Shown: piece by piece, positions 18,572-28,625 of the stretch
Numbering within the stretch: the stretch's first letter is position 1
Layout of the letters: each line of letters starts with the position of its first letter
Source of the DNA: Planctomycetota bacterium
GTDB taxonomy: Bacteria > Planctomycetota > Planctomycetia > Planctomycetales > Planctomycetaceae
Direction of reading: 5' to 3'
Length of the DNA: 64,000 bases
Assembly: GCA_003388505.1 (NCBI GenBank)
Contig: QQVO01000020.1
Location: 20,770-84,769 of the forward strand
The notes under the pieces: model-generated
The model's input: the letters and a program-made list of their open reading frames with translations, nothing else
Databases searched by the model: none
What the model was told of the DNA's origin: nothing
Made by a program: the position numbers and the translations under genes

Positions 18572-19303
18572 TCAGGCGAAGGCCTGTATGGTCGGTTTGA
18601 TGACAATCTCCGGGACGTGGGCCCGCGGAGGCAGCGATGCGATCGTCACCACCAGCGCGGCCACGTCTTCCGGCTGCAGGATTCGGGCCCGGTGTTCGGC
18701 CGAAACCTGGACGGGGCGGTTGTCGAGGATCGGCGTCTCGACCTCGCCCGGATAGACGTTCGTCACGCGGATCCCGTTGTCCTTCTCCTCCAGTCCGACA
18801 CACATGCCAAGCGCCGACATCGCGAACTTCGAGGCGCTGTAAGCGACTCCCCCCAACAGGGAGGCCCGGATTCCGGCGATCGACGAAATATTCACGATCA
18901 GACCGTCCTTGCGATCCCGCATCTGCGGCAACACCGCGTGGATGCAGTTGTACGCCCCGGTTGCGTTCACCTGGATCAGTTTGTCCCAGTCGGCCGGATC
19001 GAGTTCCGCCACCGCTCGCTTGGGAATATTCAGCCCGGCGCTGTTCACCAGGATGTCGACCGATCCCAGTTCCGAAGTCGCCCACTTGACCAGCGCCTCA
19101 GAGCTGGAGCGGTCCGCCACATCGCAAGTTCGAAAAACGATCCGATTGTCCGCAGAGGACTGATCGGCCGTTTCCTTGAGAGGATCTTCGCGCCGACCTG
19201 AGACGGCAACCCGCGCGCCTGCCGCGGCCATCGCCAGGGCGATCCCCGCGCCAATCCCCGTACCACCGCCGGTAATCAGGACGGTTCTTCCGTTCAATCC
19301 CAT
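18572..19303 (-). CDS. Short-chain dehydrogenase/reductase
   Basis: This 243-residue protein is a classical SDR. The nucleotide-binding glycine motif TGGGTGIG is at the N-terminus, followed by CDVAD, NSAG (a variant of NNAG), ISSIAG and the catalytic YSASK near residue 155. GRR after the second strand suggests NADP(H) preference. The ATG at 19303 starts exactly at the family N-terminus (MGLNGRTVLITGG). The substrate cannot be inferred. It lies upstream of the M20 hydrolase on the same strand. Confidence 0.9.
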   Translation of the reverse strand: MGLNGRTVLITGGGTGIGAGIALAMAAAGARVAVSGRREDPLKETADQSSADNRIVFRTCDVADRSSSEALVKWATSELGSVDILVNSAGLNIPKRAVAELDPADWDKLIQVNATGAYNCIHAVLPQMRDRKDGLIVNISSIAGIRASLLGGVAYSASKFAMSALGMCVGLEEKDNGIRVTNVYPGEVETPILDNRPVQVSAEHRARILQPEDVAALVVTIASLPPRAHVPEIVIKPTIQAFA

Positions 19304-19682
19304 GCTGAGGCAGCTTTCGATTTCAATTCTGGTTCGCAATCACAGTGAGGCGTCCCGCGTGGATGCTGCCAGTGTAGTCGGTGCAACGTCAGTAAAGAAC
19401 GATACGACGCATCGCGCCGGTCGGGCGGTTGCAGTTTTGGGGATGAATCAGGCCAACCGCTCTCCACCCGTCCGGCCGCCGCGGGGCCGCAACGAGGGGC
19501 CGCAACAGGGAAATGAGTTTGCGGTGGGTGCCCGCCAGATTTCTGTGCGCGGAGATGGCGAACCGCCGGCGACGCCGATAGGATGACTTGAGGAACGCAC
19601 CCATTCACGGAGCCCTCCGCGGCCGGCGTCTTTCGGCCCACTCAACACAATCGGTGAAGGCACGCCGGGTGTCACCGGGGCC
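19304..19682. other. Divergent gap between SDR gene and comM
   Basis: These 379 bases carry promoters for two diverging genes. Short overlapping open frames on both strands show no ribosome site or recognisable protein. I see no RNA gene or clear repeat here. Confidence 0.4.
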
Positions 19683-21221
19683 ATGCTCGCGAAACTTTTC
19701 ACGTATTCGCTGTTCGGGATCGACGCGCGGCCGGTCGACGTGGAAGTCGACCTCTCGCCGGCCGCCATGCCGAAGACGATTCTCGTCGGCCTCGCGGAAG
19801 CGGCCGTGCGGGAAAGCACGCATCGCATCGAACGCGCGCTCGTCAACAGCGGCTATTCGCGCCCGATGGACCGGATCGTCATTAATCTTTCGCCCGCCGA
19901 CTTCCCCAAGGAGGCGGCCTCCTTCGATCTGCCGATTGCGCTGGGGCTGCTGATTGCCAGCGGGCAATTGCAATCCGACCGGCTCGATCGGTATGGCGCC
20001 GTCGGTGAACTCGCGCTCGACGGAGAGGTCCGGCCGATCAAAGGCGCCCTGTCGATGGCGCTGCAATGCCAGAGCGACGGCAAACGCGGACTCGTAGTGC
20101 CTGTCAACAATGCCCGCGAGGCTTCGGTCGTCGAAGGGATCGAGGTGATTCCGGTCGGTTCGCTCGCCGAGGCGGTCGGGTTTTTCAGCGGAGAACTGGA
20201 CGTTCCCCCAGCCTCGTTCAGTTGGAAAGACGCCGTCGCCGAATACGGCACGTATGCGATCGACTTCGCCGATGTGAAGGGGCAGGAGTCGGCCAAGCGG
20301 GCCGTCACCGTCGCGTCCACCGGGCGGCACCATCTACTGATGATCGGATCTCCCGGCACGGGGAAAACACTCCTCGCACAAAGACTGGCCACGATTCTGC
20401 CGGGGCTCTCGCCGGAAGAAAGCCTCGAGACGACGAGAATCTACAGTGCGGTCGGACGACTCCCCGACGAACAACCGCTGCTGCTCACCCGGCCGTTCCG
20501 CTCGCCGCATCACACCATCAGCGAGGCGGGACTGGTCGGCGGTGGCAGCACGCCGACCCCCGGGGAAATCTCCTTGGCCCACCACGGAGTGCTGTTCCTT
20601 GATGAACTGCCGGAGTTCAACCGGCGGACGCTGGAAGTCCTCCGCCAGCCGCTCGAGGAACACCGTGTGACGATCTCCCGGGCGATGGGGAGCGTGACCT
20701 TCCCCGCCAGCCTGATGCTCGTGGCCGCAATGAACCCTTGCCCGTGCGGATTCCGGGGCGATCCGAAACGCCAGTGCAATTGCAGCCCGGTGCAGATCGA
20801 GCGGTATCTCTCGCGAATCAGCGGACCGCTGCTCGACCGGATCGACATTCACGTCGAGGTTCCGCCCGTCCCGTTTCGAGAACTCTCCGACGATCAGACC
20901 GGGACCGACAGCGAGCAGATGCGCGAGCAGGTTGTGGCGGCCCGCGACGTCCAGCGGCGACGGTTCGACGGGCATCCGGAACGAACGAATGGGACGATGA
21001 CGCCCCGTGAGATCCGCCGCTACTGTCGCCTCGACTCGGACGCAGAGGCGCTGCTGAAATCGGCCATGGAGGAAATGGGCCTCTCGGCCCGCGCCCATGA
21101 CAAGATTCTCCGCGTCAGCCGCACCATCGCCGACCTGGAATCGGCCGAAGAGATCACCTCGGTTCACCTCAGCGAAGCGATCAACTACCGCACGCTCGAT
21201 CGCACGTACTGGGCGGGCTGA
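19683..21221 (+). CDS. comM: YifB/ComM family Mg-chelatase-like AAA+ ATPase
   Basis: This 512-residue protein matches ComM/YifB in length and order. The N-terminal Lon-like domain (FGIDARPVDVEVDLSPA; ESTHRIERALVNSGY) is followed by an AAA+ Mg-chelatase module with Walker A GSPGTGKTLLAQRL, RPFRSPHHTISEAGLVGGG and Walker B GVLFLDELPEF, then MNPCPCGFRGDP with cysteines and the C-terminal helical domain ending INYRTLDRTYW. In Vibrio ComM is a helicase that extends heteroduplex during natural transformation; the role here is inferred from that. It converges on the small basic protein gene. Confidence 0.95.
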   Translation: MLAKLFTYSLFGIDARPVDVEVDLSPAAMPKTILVGLAEAAVRESTHRIERALVNSGYSRPMDRIVINLSPADFPKEAASFDLPIALGLLIASGQLQSDRLDRYGAVGELALDGEVRPIKGALSMALQCQSDGKRGLVVPVNNAREASVVEGIEVIPVGSLAEAVGFFSGELDVPPASFSWKDAVAEYGTYAIDFADVKGQESAKRAVTVASTGRHHLLMIGSPGTGKTLLAQRLATILPGLSPEESLETTRIYSAVGRLPDEQPLLLTRPFRSPHHTISEAGLVGGGSTPTPGEISLAHHGVLFLDELPEFNRRTLEVLRQPLEEHRVTISRAMGSVTFPASLMLVAAMNPCPCGFRGDPKRQCNCSPVQIERYLSRISGPLLDRIDIHVEVPPVPFRELSDDQTGTDSEQMREQVVAARDVQRRRFDGHPERTNGTMTPREIRRYCRLDSDAEALLKSAMEEMGLSARAHDKILRVSRTIADLESAEEITSVHLSEAINYRTLDRTYWAG

Positions 21222-21298
21222 ACGCCAACAGGCTTCGCTGCGCCAAGCGCCGATCGCGGTGGTGGGACCGTAAGAACGAGTCGGCTTCCAACCAGGGG

Positions 21299-21538
21299 TT
21301 ACGCTTCGTCCTTCTTGACTTCGCCTTCGGCCGCGGCTTCCTCTTCGTCGGCCGCCTTCTTCTTTTTCTTCTTGCCGATCGTCGACTTCACGACGCGGAT
21401 CTTGGGCAGGCCGAACGGACTCTGGCCTTCTTCCCAGCGAGCCTCTTCTTTCAGCTTGGCGATCCGTTCATCGCGGGTCAGCACGCTGCGGGCGCGGGCG
21501 AGCCGGCCTTTTCCCTTCAAACTCTTATCCAGACTCAC
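21299..21538 (-). CDS. PVC small basic protein (TIGR04137 type)
   Basis: This 79-residue highly charged protein matches the small basic protein family shared by Planctomycetes, Verrucomicrobia and Chlamydiae. Its start MSLDKSLKGKGRLARARSVL, then LTRDERIAKLKEE and SPFGLPKIRVVK, are diagnostic. The tail alternates a Lys block (IGKKKKKKAADEEEAAAEG) with acidic residues. The family is thought to be associated with ribosomal function because of its composition and universal presence in the phylum group; this is not proven. It is a strong taxonomic marker. Confidence 0.88.
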   Translation of the reverse strand: MSLDKSLKGKGRLARARSVLTRDERIAKLKEEARWEEGQSPFGLPKIRVVKSTIGKKKKKKAADEEEAAAEGEVKKDEA

Positions 21539-21682
21539 GTTACTGGCTCCGGTACTTCGTCCACTCTCAGCCCGCGAAATTCAGCCGATCGCACGCCGGC
21601 TCAGTCATATCCGCGATCATCAGCCCCTCAAGGGGAGAAATAGTAACGAGAGTCGGTTTTTCAGGCAACTCCCGGCAGTCAG

Positions 21683-22432
21683 TCAACTGGTCCGCCGCCG
21701 GGCGATCAGGCCGGCGAGGTAACCCGCCTTGAAACCGGCGTCGATATTCACCACAGCGACATTCGATGCGCAACTGTTCAGCATCCCGAGCAGCGCCGCA
21801 AGGCCCCCGAGCGCCGCACCGTATCCCACGCTCGTCGGCACGGCGATGACCGGCGAATCGACCCACCCTCCGACCACCGACGGCAGCGCCCCCTCCATGC
21901 CGGCGATGACCACCACCGCATCGACCCCCCGCAATCGGTCGAGATGTTCCGGCAGTCGGTGCGGCCCGGCCACTCCGACGTCCACGATCAATTCGCATTC
22001 ACAACGCATCCACCGCAGCGTTTCCAGGGTTTCCTCCGCCACAGGCCGGTCGCTCGTGCCCGCCGTCACCACCGTCACGCGCCCCTGCAGTTTCCCCTCC
22101 GCGACCTCGATCCGCACCGTCCGGCCGAGTTCGCTGTAGACGCTTTCCGGGAACTGCTCCCGAAGGACCGCGGCCTGATCCGGCGTCACCCGTGTTGCCA
22201 GGCAGTCCTGCCCACCCGCAATCTGCCGCTGAAAGATCTCAACAATCGCCTGGCTCGTCTTGCCTTCGGCGAAGACGACTTCCGGAAATCCACACCGCTG
22301 CTGACGGTCGAGGTCGACCTGCGCATCGGCCGTCACAGCCGTTTTCCCGGTCGTCAATCGCTCAACGACCTCCGGAACCTCCAACCGGCCCGCCTGCAGT
22401 TCGGTCAACAGCGATGTCAGCGTGTCATTCAC
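21683..22432 (-). CDS. larB: Nickel pincer cofactor biosynthesis protein LarB
   Basis: LarB carboxylates and hydrolyses nicotinic acid adenine dinucleotide in the first step of the nickel-pincer cofactor of lactate racemase. This 249-residue protein has the LarB N-terminus with LDRQQRCGFPEVVFAEGKT, and the PurE-like C-terminal domain (VVTAGTSDRPVAEE; DVGVAGPHRLPEHL; VVVIAGMEGALPSVVGG; VPTSVGYGAALGG). It starts at a GTG. larC and larE are not adjacent, so the pathway must be split or partial. It is divergent from the M24 peptidase gene. Confidence 0.93.
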   Translation of the reverse strand: MNDTLTSLLTELQAGRLEVPEVVERLTTGKTAVTADAQVDLDRQQRCGFPEVVFAEGKTSQAIVEIFQRQIAGGQDCLATRVTPDQAAVLREQFPESVYSELGRTVRIEVAEGKLQGRVTVVTAGTSDRPVAEETLETLRWMRCECELIVDVGVAGPHRLPEHLDRLRGVDAVVVIAGMEGALPSVVGGWVDSPVIAVPTSVGYGAALGGLAALLGMLNSCASNVAVVNIDAGFKAGYLAGLIARRRTS

Positions 22433-22542
22433 GATTTCGGCGTCTCATAAACGGCTGATAGGCCCCGCGACGGGTTGTCCGTTATGCTGAGGCGCTTCTG
22501 CCGGCAGTTGCAGGCGTCAACTCCTCCTATCGTACACGCAAC

Positions 22543-23652
22543 ATGAATCGTCACGAAACTCGGCGAGGCAAACTCCTCCGTATCATTCAGCGAGAGAAGC
22601 TCGACGCCTTCCTCGTCACGTCCGAAGTGAACGTTTCTTACCTGACCGGATTCAGCGGCGACAGCTCCTGTTTGCTGGTGCGGCCGGAAAGCACTCTGAT
22701 CGTCAGCGATTTTCGGTACACCACCCAGCTTGAGGAGGAATGTCCCGGACTCGACACATTGATCCGCACGACCGACGTCAAGCTGCCTGAGGCAGTGGTC
22801 GAGTCTCTCAAGCGGGCAAAGCCGCGACTGAGGCGGGTGGGAATCGAGAGCCACGTGATGTCGGTCGAGTTGCAGAACCGCCTTTCCGGAGAACTGGAGG
22901 ATATCGAATTCGTCCCGGTCAGCAGTGCGATCGAGAATGAAATCCGCGCGGTGAAAGACGCCGGCGAAATCGACGAGTTGAGGACCGCCGTGCACCTCGC
23001 GGAACGGGGGTTGGAGTACCTCAAGGCGATTCTTACGCCCGATTTGACCGAACGGGACGCCTCGTTCGAACTGGAGCACGCTTTGCGGCGGCTGGGCGCC
23101 GACGGTTTCAGTTTCCCTGCCATCATCGCGGTCGGCGATCGCGCGGCGTTGCCACACTACCGACCCGGATTGCTGCGGATCGGAGACGCGGGGATTCTCC
23201 TTGTCGACTGGGGCGCGAAAACCGCATCCGGTTACAGGTCCGACCTCACACGGACGCTCGTCACCGGCAAGGCTTCCTCCAAGCTGGAAAAGGTCTACAA
23301 CATCGTTCTTGAGGCGCAGGAAGCCGCCATCGCGGCCATCCGTCCCGGGATCAAGTGCGAAGACGTCGACCGGATCGCGCGCGACGTAATCGCCGAAGCC
23401 GGTTACGGCAAGCGGTTCGGACACGGATTGGGGCATGGGATCGGCCTCGACATCCACGAGCAGCCCCGATTTGCTCCGAAATCGCCCATGGAACTCAAGG
23501 CGGGCATGGTTGTCACTGTCGAGCCCGGAATCTATCTTCCCGGCTGGGGGGGAGTTCGGATCGAAGACGACGTGCTCGTCACGCGGACCGGAGCCGAAGT
23601 GCTGTCGCAGTCGCTTCCCAAGCGGTTCGATGACATGATCCTCTCACTGTAA
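22543..23652 (+). CDS. M24 family Xaa-Pro aminopeptidase/dipeptidase
   Basis: This 369-residue cytoplasmic metallopeptidase has the creatinase-like N-terminal domain (LDAFLVTSEVNVSYLTGFSG) and the pita-bread catalytic domain. Metal ligands are visible in LLVDWGAKTASGYRSDLTRT (two Asp), HGLGHGIGLDIHE (His), VTVEPGIYLPGWGGVRIEDD (two Glu). It precedes accB and accC on the same strand. In many bacteria the order is peptidase-efp-accB-accC; efp is missing here. It is expected to remove or hydrolyse N-terminal residues before proline. Confidence 0.93.
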   Translation: MNRHETRRGKLLRIIQREKLDAFLVTSEVNVSYLTGFSGDSSCLLVRPESTLIVSDFRYTTQLEEECPGLDTLIRTTDVKLPEAVVESLKRAKPRLRRVGIESHVMSVELQNRLSGELEDIEFVPVSSAIENEIRAVKDAGEIDELRTAVHLAERGLEYLKAILTPDLTERDASFELEHALRRLGADGFSFPAIIAVGDRAALPHYRPGLLRIGDAGILLVDWGAKTASGYRSDLTRTLVTGKASSKLEKVYNIVLEAQEAAIAAIRPGIKCEDVDRIARDVIAEAGYGKRFGHGLGHGIGLDIHEQPRFAPKSPMELKAGMVVTVEPGIYLPGWGGVRIEDDVLVTRTGAEVLSQSLPKRFDDMILSL

Positions 23653-23854
23653 CCCCGTTCGGTTTAATCAATTCGGTCTTTCCGACCAGGTTGAGTATGC
23701 CGCGATCTCCCGATGATTGACGGCGAGAGGTGTGGTCGTGAAGAAACAGACGAAGAAGCGCCGTACCAGCCAGTCCGCCGAATCCCGCAGCTCGTCTCAA
23801 AAATCGACGCGGCGCACCGTTGCTCGCAAGCGCAAACCACGAAGGTCACCAGCG

Positions 23855-24343
23855 ATGTCCGACGACTCACAGGAATCGTTCGATCTCGAAAGAATCACGA
23901 AGCTTGTTGAACTGATGGAGCAGCACGATCTGCGTGAAGTGAAACTCATGCGGGGCGATCAGAAATGGATTCTCCGTCGCGGGGCGCAGGAAGTGCAGCC
24001 GGTCTATTCCGCCGTTCCGGCGGCGGCTCCCGCTCCTCCGCCGGTCGCCGTTCCGGCGGCGCAACCAGCGGCGAGCGACGCTCCCGCCTCATCCGGCGAC
24101 GGAACGGTCCCGATTACAAGCCCGATGGTGGGAACGTTTTACCGCTCGCCGAGCCCGGATGATCCGCCCTTCGTCAAAGTAGGCGACAAGATCAAGCACG
24201 ACACCGTCGTCTGTCTCGTCGAAGCGATGAAGTTCTTCAATCAGATCAAGGCGGAACAGTCCGGCACGATCGTCAAGATTCTCGCCAGCGACGGCGACCC
24301 CGTCGACTTCGGCCAGCCTCTGTTTCAGGTCCAGCCGGAGTAA
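23855..24343 (+). CDS. accB: Biotin carboxyl carrier protein of acetyl-CoA carboxylase
   Basis: This carrier subunit holds biotin for the first step of fatty acid synthesis. The N-terminal helix ([20 protein letters not shown]), a Pro/Ala linker (residues ~55-85), and the biotinyl domain with [20 protein letters not shown] and [16 protein letters not shown] (biotinylated Lys in AMK) are clear. I start at the ATG 23855 (162 residues), which fits the family. An upstream GTG at 23738 behind GAGAGG would add 39 strongly basic residues (KKQTKKRRTSQSAESRS and so on) and cannot be excluded. It is five bases from accC. Confidence 0.93.
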   Translation: MSDDSQESFDLERITKLVELMEQHDLREVKLMRGDQKWILRRGAQEVQPVYSAVPAAAPAPPPVAVPAAQPAASDAPASSGDGTVPITSPMVGTFYRSPSPDDPPFVKVGDKIKHDTVVCLVEAMKFFNQIKAEQSGTIVKILASDGDPVDFGQPLFQVQPE

Positions 24344-24348
24344 GCGGG

Positions 24349-25698
24349 ATGTTTCAACGGATTCTGATCGCCAATCGCGGCGAGATTGCCTTGCGGATCA
24401 TCCGCGCGTGCAAAGAGATGGGGATTGGCACGGTCGCCGTCTTCAGCGAGGCCGACCGCGGGGCGCACTACCTCTCGCTCGCGGATGAGGCCTACTGCAT
24501 CGGTCCGGCGTCCGCCACGGAGAGTTATCTCCGCATCGACCGGATCATCTCCGCTGCCGAACTGGGAAACGTCGAGGCGATTCATCCCGGCTACGGATTT
24601 CTCGCGGAAAACGCCGACTTCGCGGAACAATGCCGCGCGTCGCGAATCGAGTTTATCGGCCCCTCGCACGAGGCGATGCGTTTGCTGGGAGACAAAGTCT
24701 CGGCCCGCCAGGTTGCACTTGAAGCCAAGGTTCCGGTCGTTCCCGGCAGCGACGGCCTGATCCGCGATGAGGAAGAGGCCGTGCGCGTCGCGGACAAGAT
24801 CGGGTATCCCGTATTGATCAAGGCGACGGCCGGCGGGGGAGGCAAGGGCATCCGTCCCGCCATGAACGAGATCTCACTCCGCACCGAACTCAAGGCCGCC
24901 GGCGCAGAGGCCGAGAAGGCCTTCAAAAACGCCGGGGTCTATCTTGAGAAGCTGATCGAAAAGCCGCGGCACGTGGAAGTGCAACTGCTGGGAGACCGCG
25001 ACGGCAACGTCGTCCACCTCTGGGAACGCGACTGCACAATGCAGCGCAAGCATCAGAAACTGATCGAAGAGAGTCCGGCGAGCAATCTCCCGCAGTCGGT
25101 GCGGGAAGACATCTGCAAGGCGGCGGTGAGACTCGCGGAGGCGGCCGGATACCATAACGCCGGCACGTGCGAGTTTCTCGTCGACCAGCATCAGCAATTC
25201 TATTTCATCGAGGTCAACGCCCGCATTCAGGTCGAGCATCCCGTCACCGAGATGGTGACCGGCACCGACCTGGTCCAGCAGCAGATTCGCGTCGCTTCCG
25301 GCGAAAAACTGGCGCTCAAGCAGCGGACGATTCCGTGCAACGGCGCGTCGATCGAAGTACGGATCAACGCCGAGGATCCCGCGAACCAGTTTCGCGGATG
25401 TCCGGGAACGATTTCCCGGTTGCGCGTACCCGGGGGCCCGGGCGTCCGTTTCGATTCTCACGTGCATGAAGGCTACACCATCAGCCCGTATTACGACTCG
25501 ATGGTGGGAAAACTGATCGTCCATCGACCGACGCGCCAGGAAGCGATCGCCTCGGCGATTCGCGCGCTGGACGAGTTCGTCATCGACGGCGTGAAGACGA
25601 CCATTCCCCTGGCAAGGGACATTCTCAGCCACAACACGTTCATCGAGTCCACCGGCGACACGAAATTCGTCGAGCGGACGTGGCATCTGGGAGGGTGA
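24349..25698 (+). CDS. accC: Acetyl-CoA carboxylase biotin carboxylase subunit
   Basis: This ATP-grasp enzyme carboxylates biotin on AccB using bicarbonate. The 449 residues match the family length. Visible motifs are [37 protein letters not shown], the glycine-rich ATP loop [42 protein letters not shown], and [20 protein letters not shown]. It is directly behind accB with five bases between stop and start, so the two are one operon. The carboxyltransferase genes are not in the window. Confidence 0.97.
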   Translation: MFQRILIANRGEIALRIIRACKEMGIGTVAVFSEADRGAHYLSLADEAYCIGPASATESYLRIDRIISAAELGNVEAIHPGYGFLAENADFAEQCRASRIEFIGPSHEAMRLLGDKVSARQVALEAKVPVVPGSDGLIRDEEEAVRVADKIGYPVLIKATAGGGGKGIRPAMNEISLRTELKAAGAEAEKAFKNAGVYLEKLIEKPRHVEVQLLGDRDGNVVHLWERDCTMQRKHQKLIEESPASNLPQSVREDICKAAVRLAEAAGYHNAGTCEFLVDQHQQFYFIEVNARIQVEHPVTEMVTGTDLVQQQIRVASGEKLALKQRTIPCNGASIEVRINAEDPANQFRGCPGTISRLRVPGGPGVRFDSHVHEGYTISPYYDSMVGKLIVHRPTRQEAIASAIRALDEFVIDGVKTTIPLARDILSHNTFIESTGDTKFVERTWHLGG

Positions 25699-25892
25699 GC
25701 GACCCGTCGGACCGGTGTCGCCGACCAGTCTCCATTCACTTCAGTCGACGCGCGAGTGCGCTTGAAGGTCCAGCGCCTTCGATCCTACGATGCGGCGTCG
25801 AAACTTCCGGCAGCCGGTCGTGCGACAGCCCAGGTTCGCGCTCCGCCAGCGTTCGGTTCGACCGGATGACCGAGTCTTGAAAGGTCTGTGGA

Positions 25893-26921
25893 ATGAAAGC
25901 CGCCGTATTGACCGGTGGGGGCGACTGCCCGGGACTGAACGCCGTGATTCGTGCGGTCGTCCGTACGATCCATAATGCGGGAGGCGAGACGATCGGCCTC
26001 ATCGAAGGCTGGCGAGGCGCCATCGAGGCGAACTTCGTCCCCTTGAATGCGATGGAAACAGACGAAATCCTCCCGCGGGGCGGGACGATTCTCGGTTCCT
26101 CACGCACCAATCCGTACAAGAATCCGGAACTGGTCGACCAGGTCGCCGCCAACTTCGCAACCCTCGGGCTCGACGCCCTGGTCGCCATCGGCGGCGACGA
26201 CACTCTCGGCGTCGCCAGCAAACTCTACAACGACCACAAGCTGCCGACTGTCGGCGTGCCGAAAACGATCGACAACGACCTCAGCAGCACCGACTTCACC
26301 TTCGGATTCGACACCTGCCTGAATACCGTGATGGACGCGGTCGACAAACTCCGCACGACCGCGGAATCCCACCGACGCGTCATGGTGGTGGAGGTGATGG
26401 GCCGGCACGCCGGCTGGATCACCTGCTTCTCGGGGATCGCCTGCGCCGCCGACGCCATCCTCGTCCCCGAGCGGGAGACCGACCTCGACGCCGTCTGCGA
26501 ACTTCTCAAGCGCCGCCGGGCCTCGGGCAAACCGTACGGCATCGTCATGGTCAGCGAAGGCGCCAAGCTGAAGGGAGAAGGGCTCGTCACCAAGGCGGCC
26601 AAGAAGGACGAGTTCGGTCATGTCATGCTCGGCGGAATCGGGTCGCGGGTCGCCGAGGTCATCGGCGAGCGGACTGGGATCGAAACCCGTGAAGTCACGC
26701 TCGGCCACCTGCAGCGCGGGGGTTCTCCCAGTGCGTACGACCGCGTCCTGGCAACCCGCCTCGGCATTCACGCGGCCCGACTGGCGCTGAAAGGCGATTT
26801 CGGCAAGATGGTTGCGCTGCGCGGCCTCAAGATCGTCGCCGTCCCCCTGGCGGAAGCCGTGGGAGAGATGCGCACCCTCAGCGAAGATTTCCTCGACGAG
26901 GCCAGCGAATTCCTGCGGTAA
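25893..26921 (+). CDS. pfp: 6-phosphofructokinase, predicted pyrophosphate-dependent
   Basis: This 342-residue glycolytic enzyme phosphorylates fructose 6-phosphate. Family motifs are [46 protein letters not shown] and [15 protein letters not shown]. The donor-specifying positions read GGDD (Asp103) and PKTIDND (Lys124), the pair that marks PPi-dependent enzymes; ATP-dependent forms have Gly at both. It is therefore expected to be reversible and to use pyrophosphate. Length and overall pattern match the short group found in actinobacteria. The donor call is inference from two residues. Confidence 0.9.
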   Translation: MKAAVLTGGGDCPGLNAVIRAVVRTIHNAGGETIGLIEGWRGAIEANFVPLNAMETDEILPRGGTILGSSRTNPYKNPELVDQVAANFATLGLDALVAIGGDDTLGVASKLYNDHKLPTVGVPKTIDNDLSSTDFTFGFDTCLNTVMDAVDKLRTTAESHRRVMVVEVMGRHAGWITCFSGIACAADAILVPERETDLDAVCELLKRRRASGKPYGIVMVSEGAKLKGEGLVTKAAKKDEFGHVMLGGIGSRVAEVIGERTGIETREVTLGHLQRGGSPSAYDRVLATRLGIHAARLALKGDFGKMVALRGLKIVAVPLAEAVGEMRTLSEDFLDEASEFLR

Positions 26922-27192
26922 CGCAGATTCCGAGCGCATCTCCCGGTGTGGCGTGTGGAACGGACCCCGCCGACTCGATCCAGGGCGTCGGTTTGTGACA
27001 GAGTCTTGTGCGGTTCGCTTGTAGTTGACGCGGTTTTCTGAAGAATCTCCAGATATCCGCTCTTCACTGCGATTGGAGCGGTGTGCGGGCGAATGTGGCG
27101 GGGCGGCGGGCTGGCGGGGGCAACGGCCGCAGGTTCCGGGAGATACTCCCGCATGCGCCGCCATGCTCAAGTTCTTCGGGCACCACATCAGA

Positions 27193-28602
27193 ATGCGAGC
27201 CATGTGCCGTCGACAGAGACTTTACGGTCGCAACGGAGCCGCGACGCTCGTGGTCGTTCTCCTCACCGGATGCACCGCCGCGCAGAACGAGTACCAACCC
27301 CCGCCTCCACCGCCGGTGACGGTCGCCAAGCCTGTCCAGCGATCGGTTCCGGTCTACATTGAAGAGAACGGCGAAACGGAAGTCGTCGAGCGGGCGGAAG
27401 TGCGGGCGCGCGTGACCGGGTTTCTGAAGGAAGTCAACTTCGAACCGGGTGATCAGGTCGCGAAAGACGTCTCGCTGTACATCATCGAGCCCGACCAGTA
27501 TGAGGCGACGAAGAACGCGGCGGCGGCGGCCGTCGAAGCGGCTCAGGCCGCAATTGAGGTCGCCCAGGCGCAAGTAGGCACACTCGAGGTCGAATTGGAG
27601 CGGGCCCGGAAAGACTACGAGCGCCAGGAAAATCTCAAGCAGCAGGACGCCACGACCCAACAGGCGTATGACGCGGCGGTCGCCGCCTTCAAGGCTTCAC
27701 AGGCGAATGTCGAAGCGGCGAAGGCCAACGTTCAGGCCGCCAACTCGGACCGTAACCAGGCCAAGCAGGATCTGGCGCAGGCTGAGTTGAATCTGGGATA
27801 TACGGCCGTGACCGCGCCCATCAGCGGCCGCATCACCAAAACGGAGGTCAAGGTCGGCAACCTGGTTCAGGAAGGGACCCATCTGGCCACGATTGTCAAT
27901 CGCAGCAGGATCTACGCCAATTTCAATCTCAGCGATCGCGAAGTGCTCGTTCTCAAGGAAGCGGCCGTTGACGAGCGAAAAGAACAAGGTGTGGAAGAAC
28001 CTCCGGATCTGTCGCAGATTCGCGTGCGGTTGCATCGTGAGATCGACGCCGGCTTCCCGTTCGAAGGTCATCTCGACTACATCGATCAGGAGGGAGTCGA
28101 TCAGGCCACCGGAACATTGTCCCTGCGTGCTGTCTTCGACAATCCCGATGACCGGCTGCTGCCCGGGCTGTTTGTTCGAGTGCGGGTGAAGATTGACGAG
28201 ATTGAGAACGCAGTGCTGATTCCAGAACTTGCCCTGGCCCGCGATCAACAAGGCGCCTATGTGCAGGTGCTGGACCAGACCGGCAAACTTGCCCGACGAG
28301 GCGTTGTCACGGGGCCCTCCATCGACGCGACTCCGCCCGATGGCGAATCGTCCACCGAAGACGGCGGGGGGAGCCCCTTCGGCAAGGTGCTGCGAATGGT
28401 CGTCATTGAAGAGGGAGTGGATTTGGACGACCGAGTCGTGATTGCCGGAGGATTCGGGATACGTCCCGGCGCGGAGGTCGATCCCACGGAAATCTCGTTG
28501 GACGGAATCTCGCTGCTGGATGTCGGCGAAGAGGAAGCAGACGGGCCTGAAGACGGCGAAGTTGACGGAGACGAAGCGACAACGGCCGAGACAGACGAAT
28601 AA
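27193..28602 (+). CDS. RND efflux periplasmic adaptor lipoprotein
   Basis: This membrane-fusion protein links an RND pump to an outer-membrane channel. The N-terminus has a lipoprotein signal ending LLTGC, followed by a Pro-rich patch, a barrel-sandwich half (ENGETEVVERAEVRARVTGF), a long Ala/Gln-rich coiled-coil hairpin (about residues 95-195) and the returning half (YTAVTAPISGRITKTEVKVG). The C-terminus has an acidic tail (EEEADGPEDGEVDGDEATT). The start is uncertain: ATGs at 27163, 27193 and 27202 are in frame; I chose the middle. The pump gene follows after 23 bases. No outer-membrane factor gene is in the window. Confidence 0.9.
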   Translation: MRAMCRRQRLYGRNGAATLVVVLLTGCTAAQNEYQPPPPPPVTVAKPVQRSVPVYIEENGETEVVERAEVRARVTGFLKEVNFEPGDQVAKDVSLYIIEPDQYEATKNAAAAAVEAAQAAIEVAQAQVGTLEVELERARKDYERQENLKQQDATTQQAYDAAVAAFKASQANVEAAKANVQAANSDRNQAKQDLAQAELNLGYTAVTAPISGRITKTEVKVGNLVQEGTHLATIVNRSRIYANFNLSDREVLVLKEAAVDERKEQGVEEPPDLSQIRVRLHREIDAGFPFEGHLDYIDQEGVDQATGTLSLRAVFDNPDDRLLPGLFVRVRVKIDEIENAVLIPELALARDQQGAYVQVLDQTGKLARRGVVTGPSIDATPPDGESSTEDGGGSPFGKVLRMVVIEEGVDLDDRVVIAGGFGIRPGAEVDPTEISLDGISLLDVGEEEADGPEDGEVDGDEATTAETDE

Positions 28603-28625
28603 ACTCCGAAAGACTGCGGCTGCCG

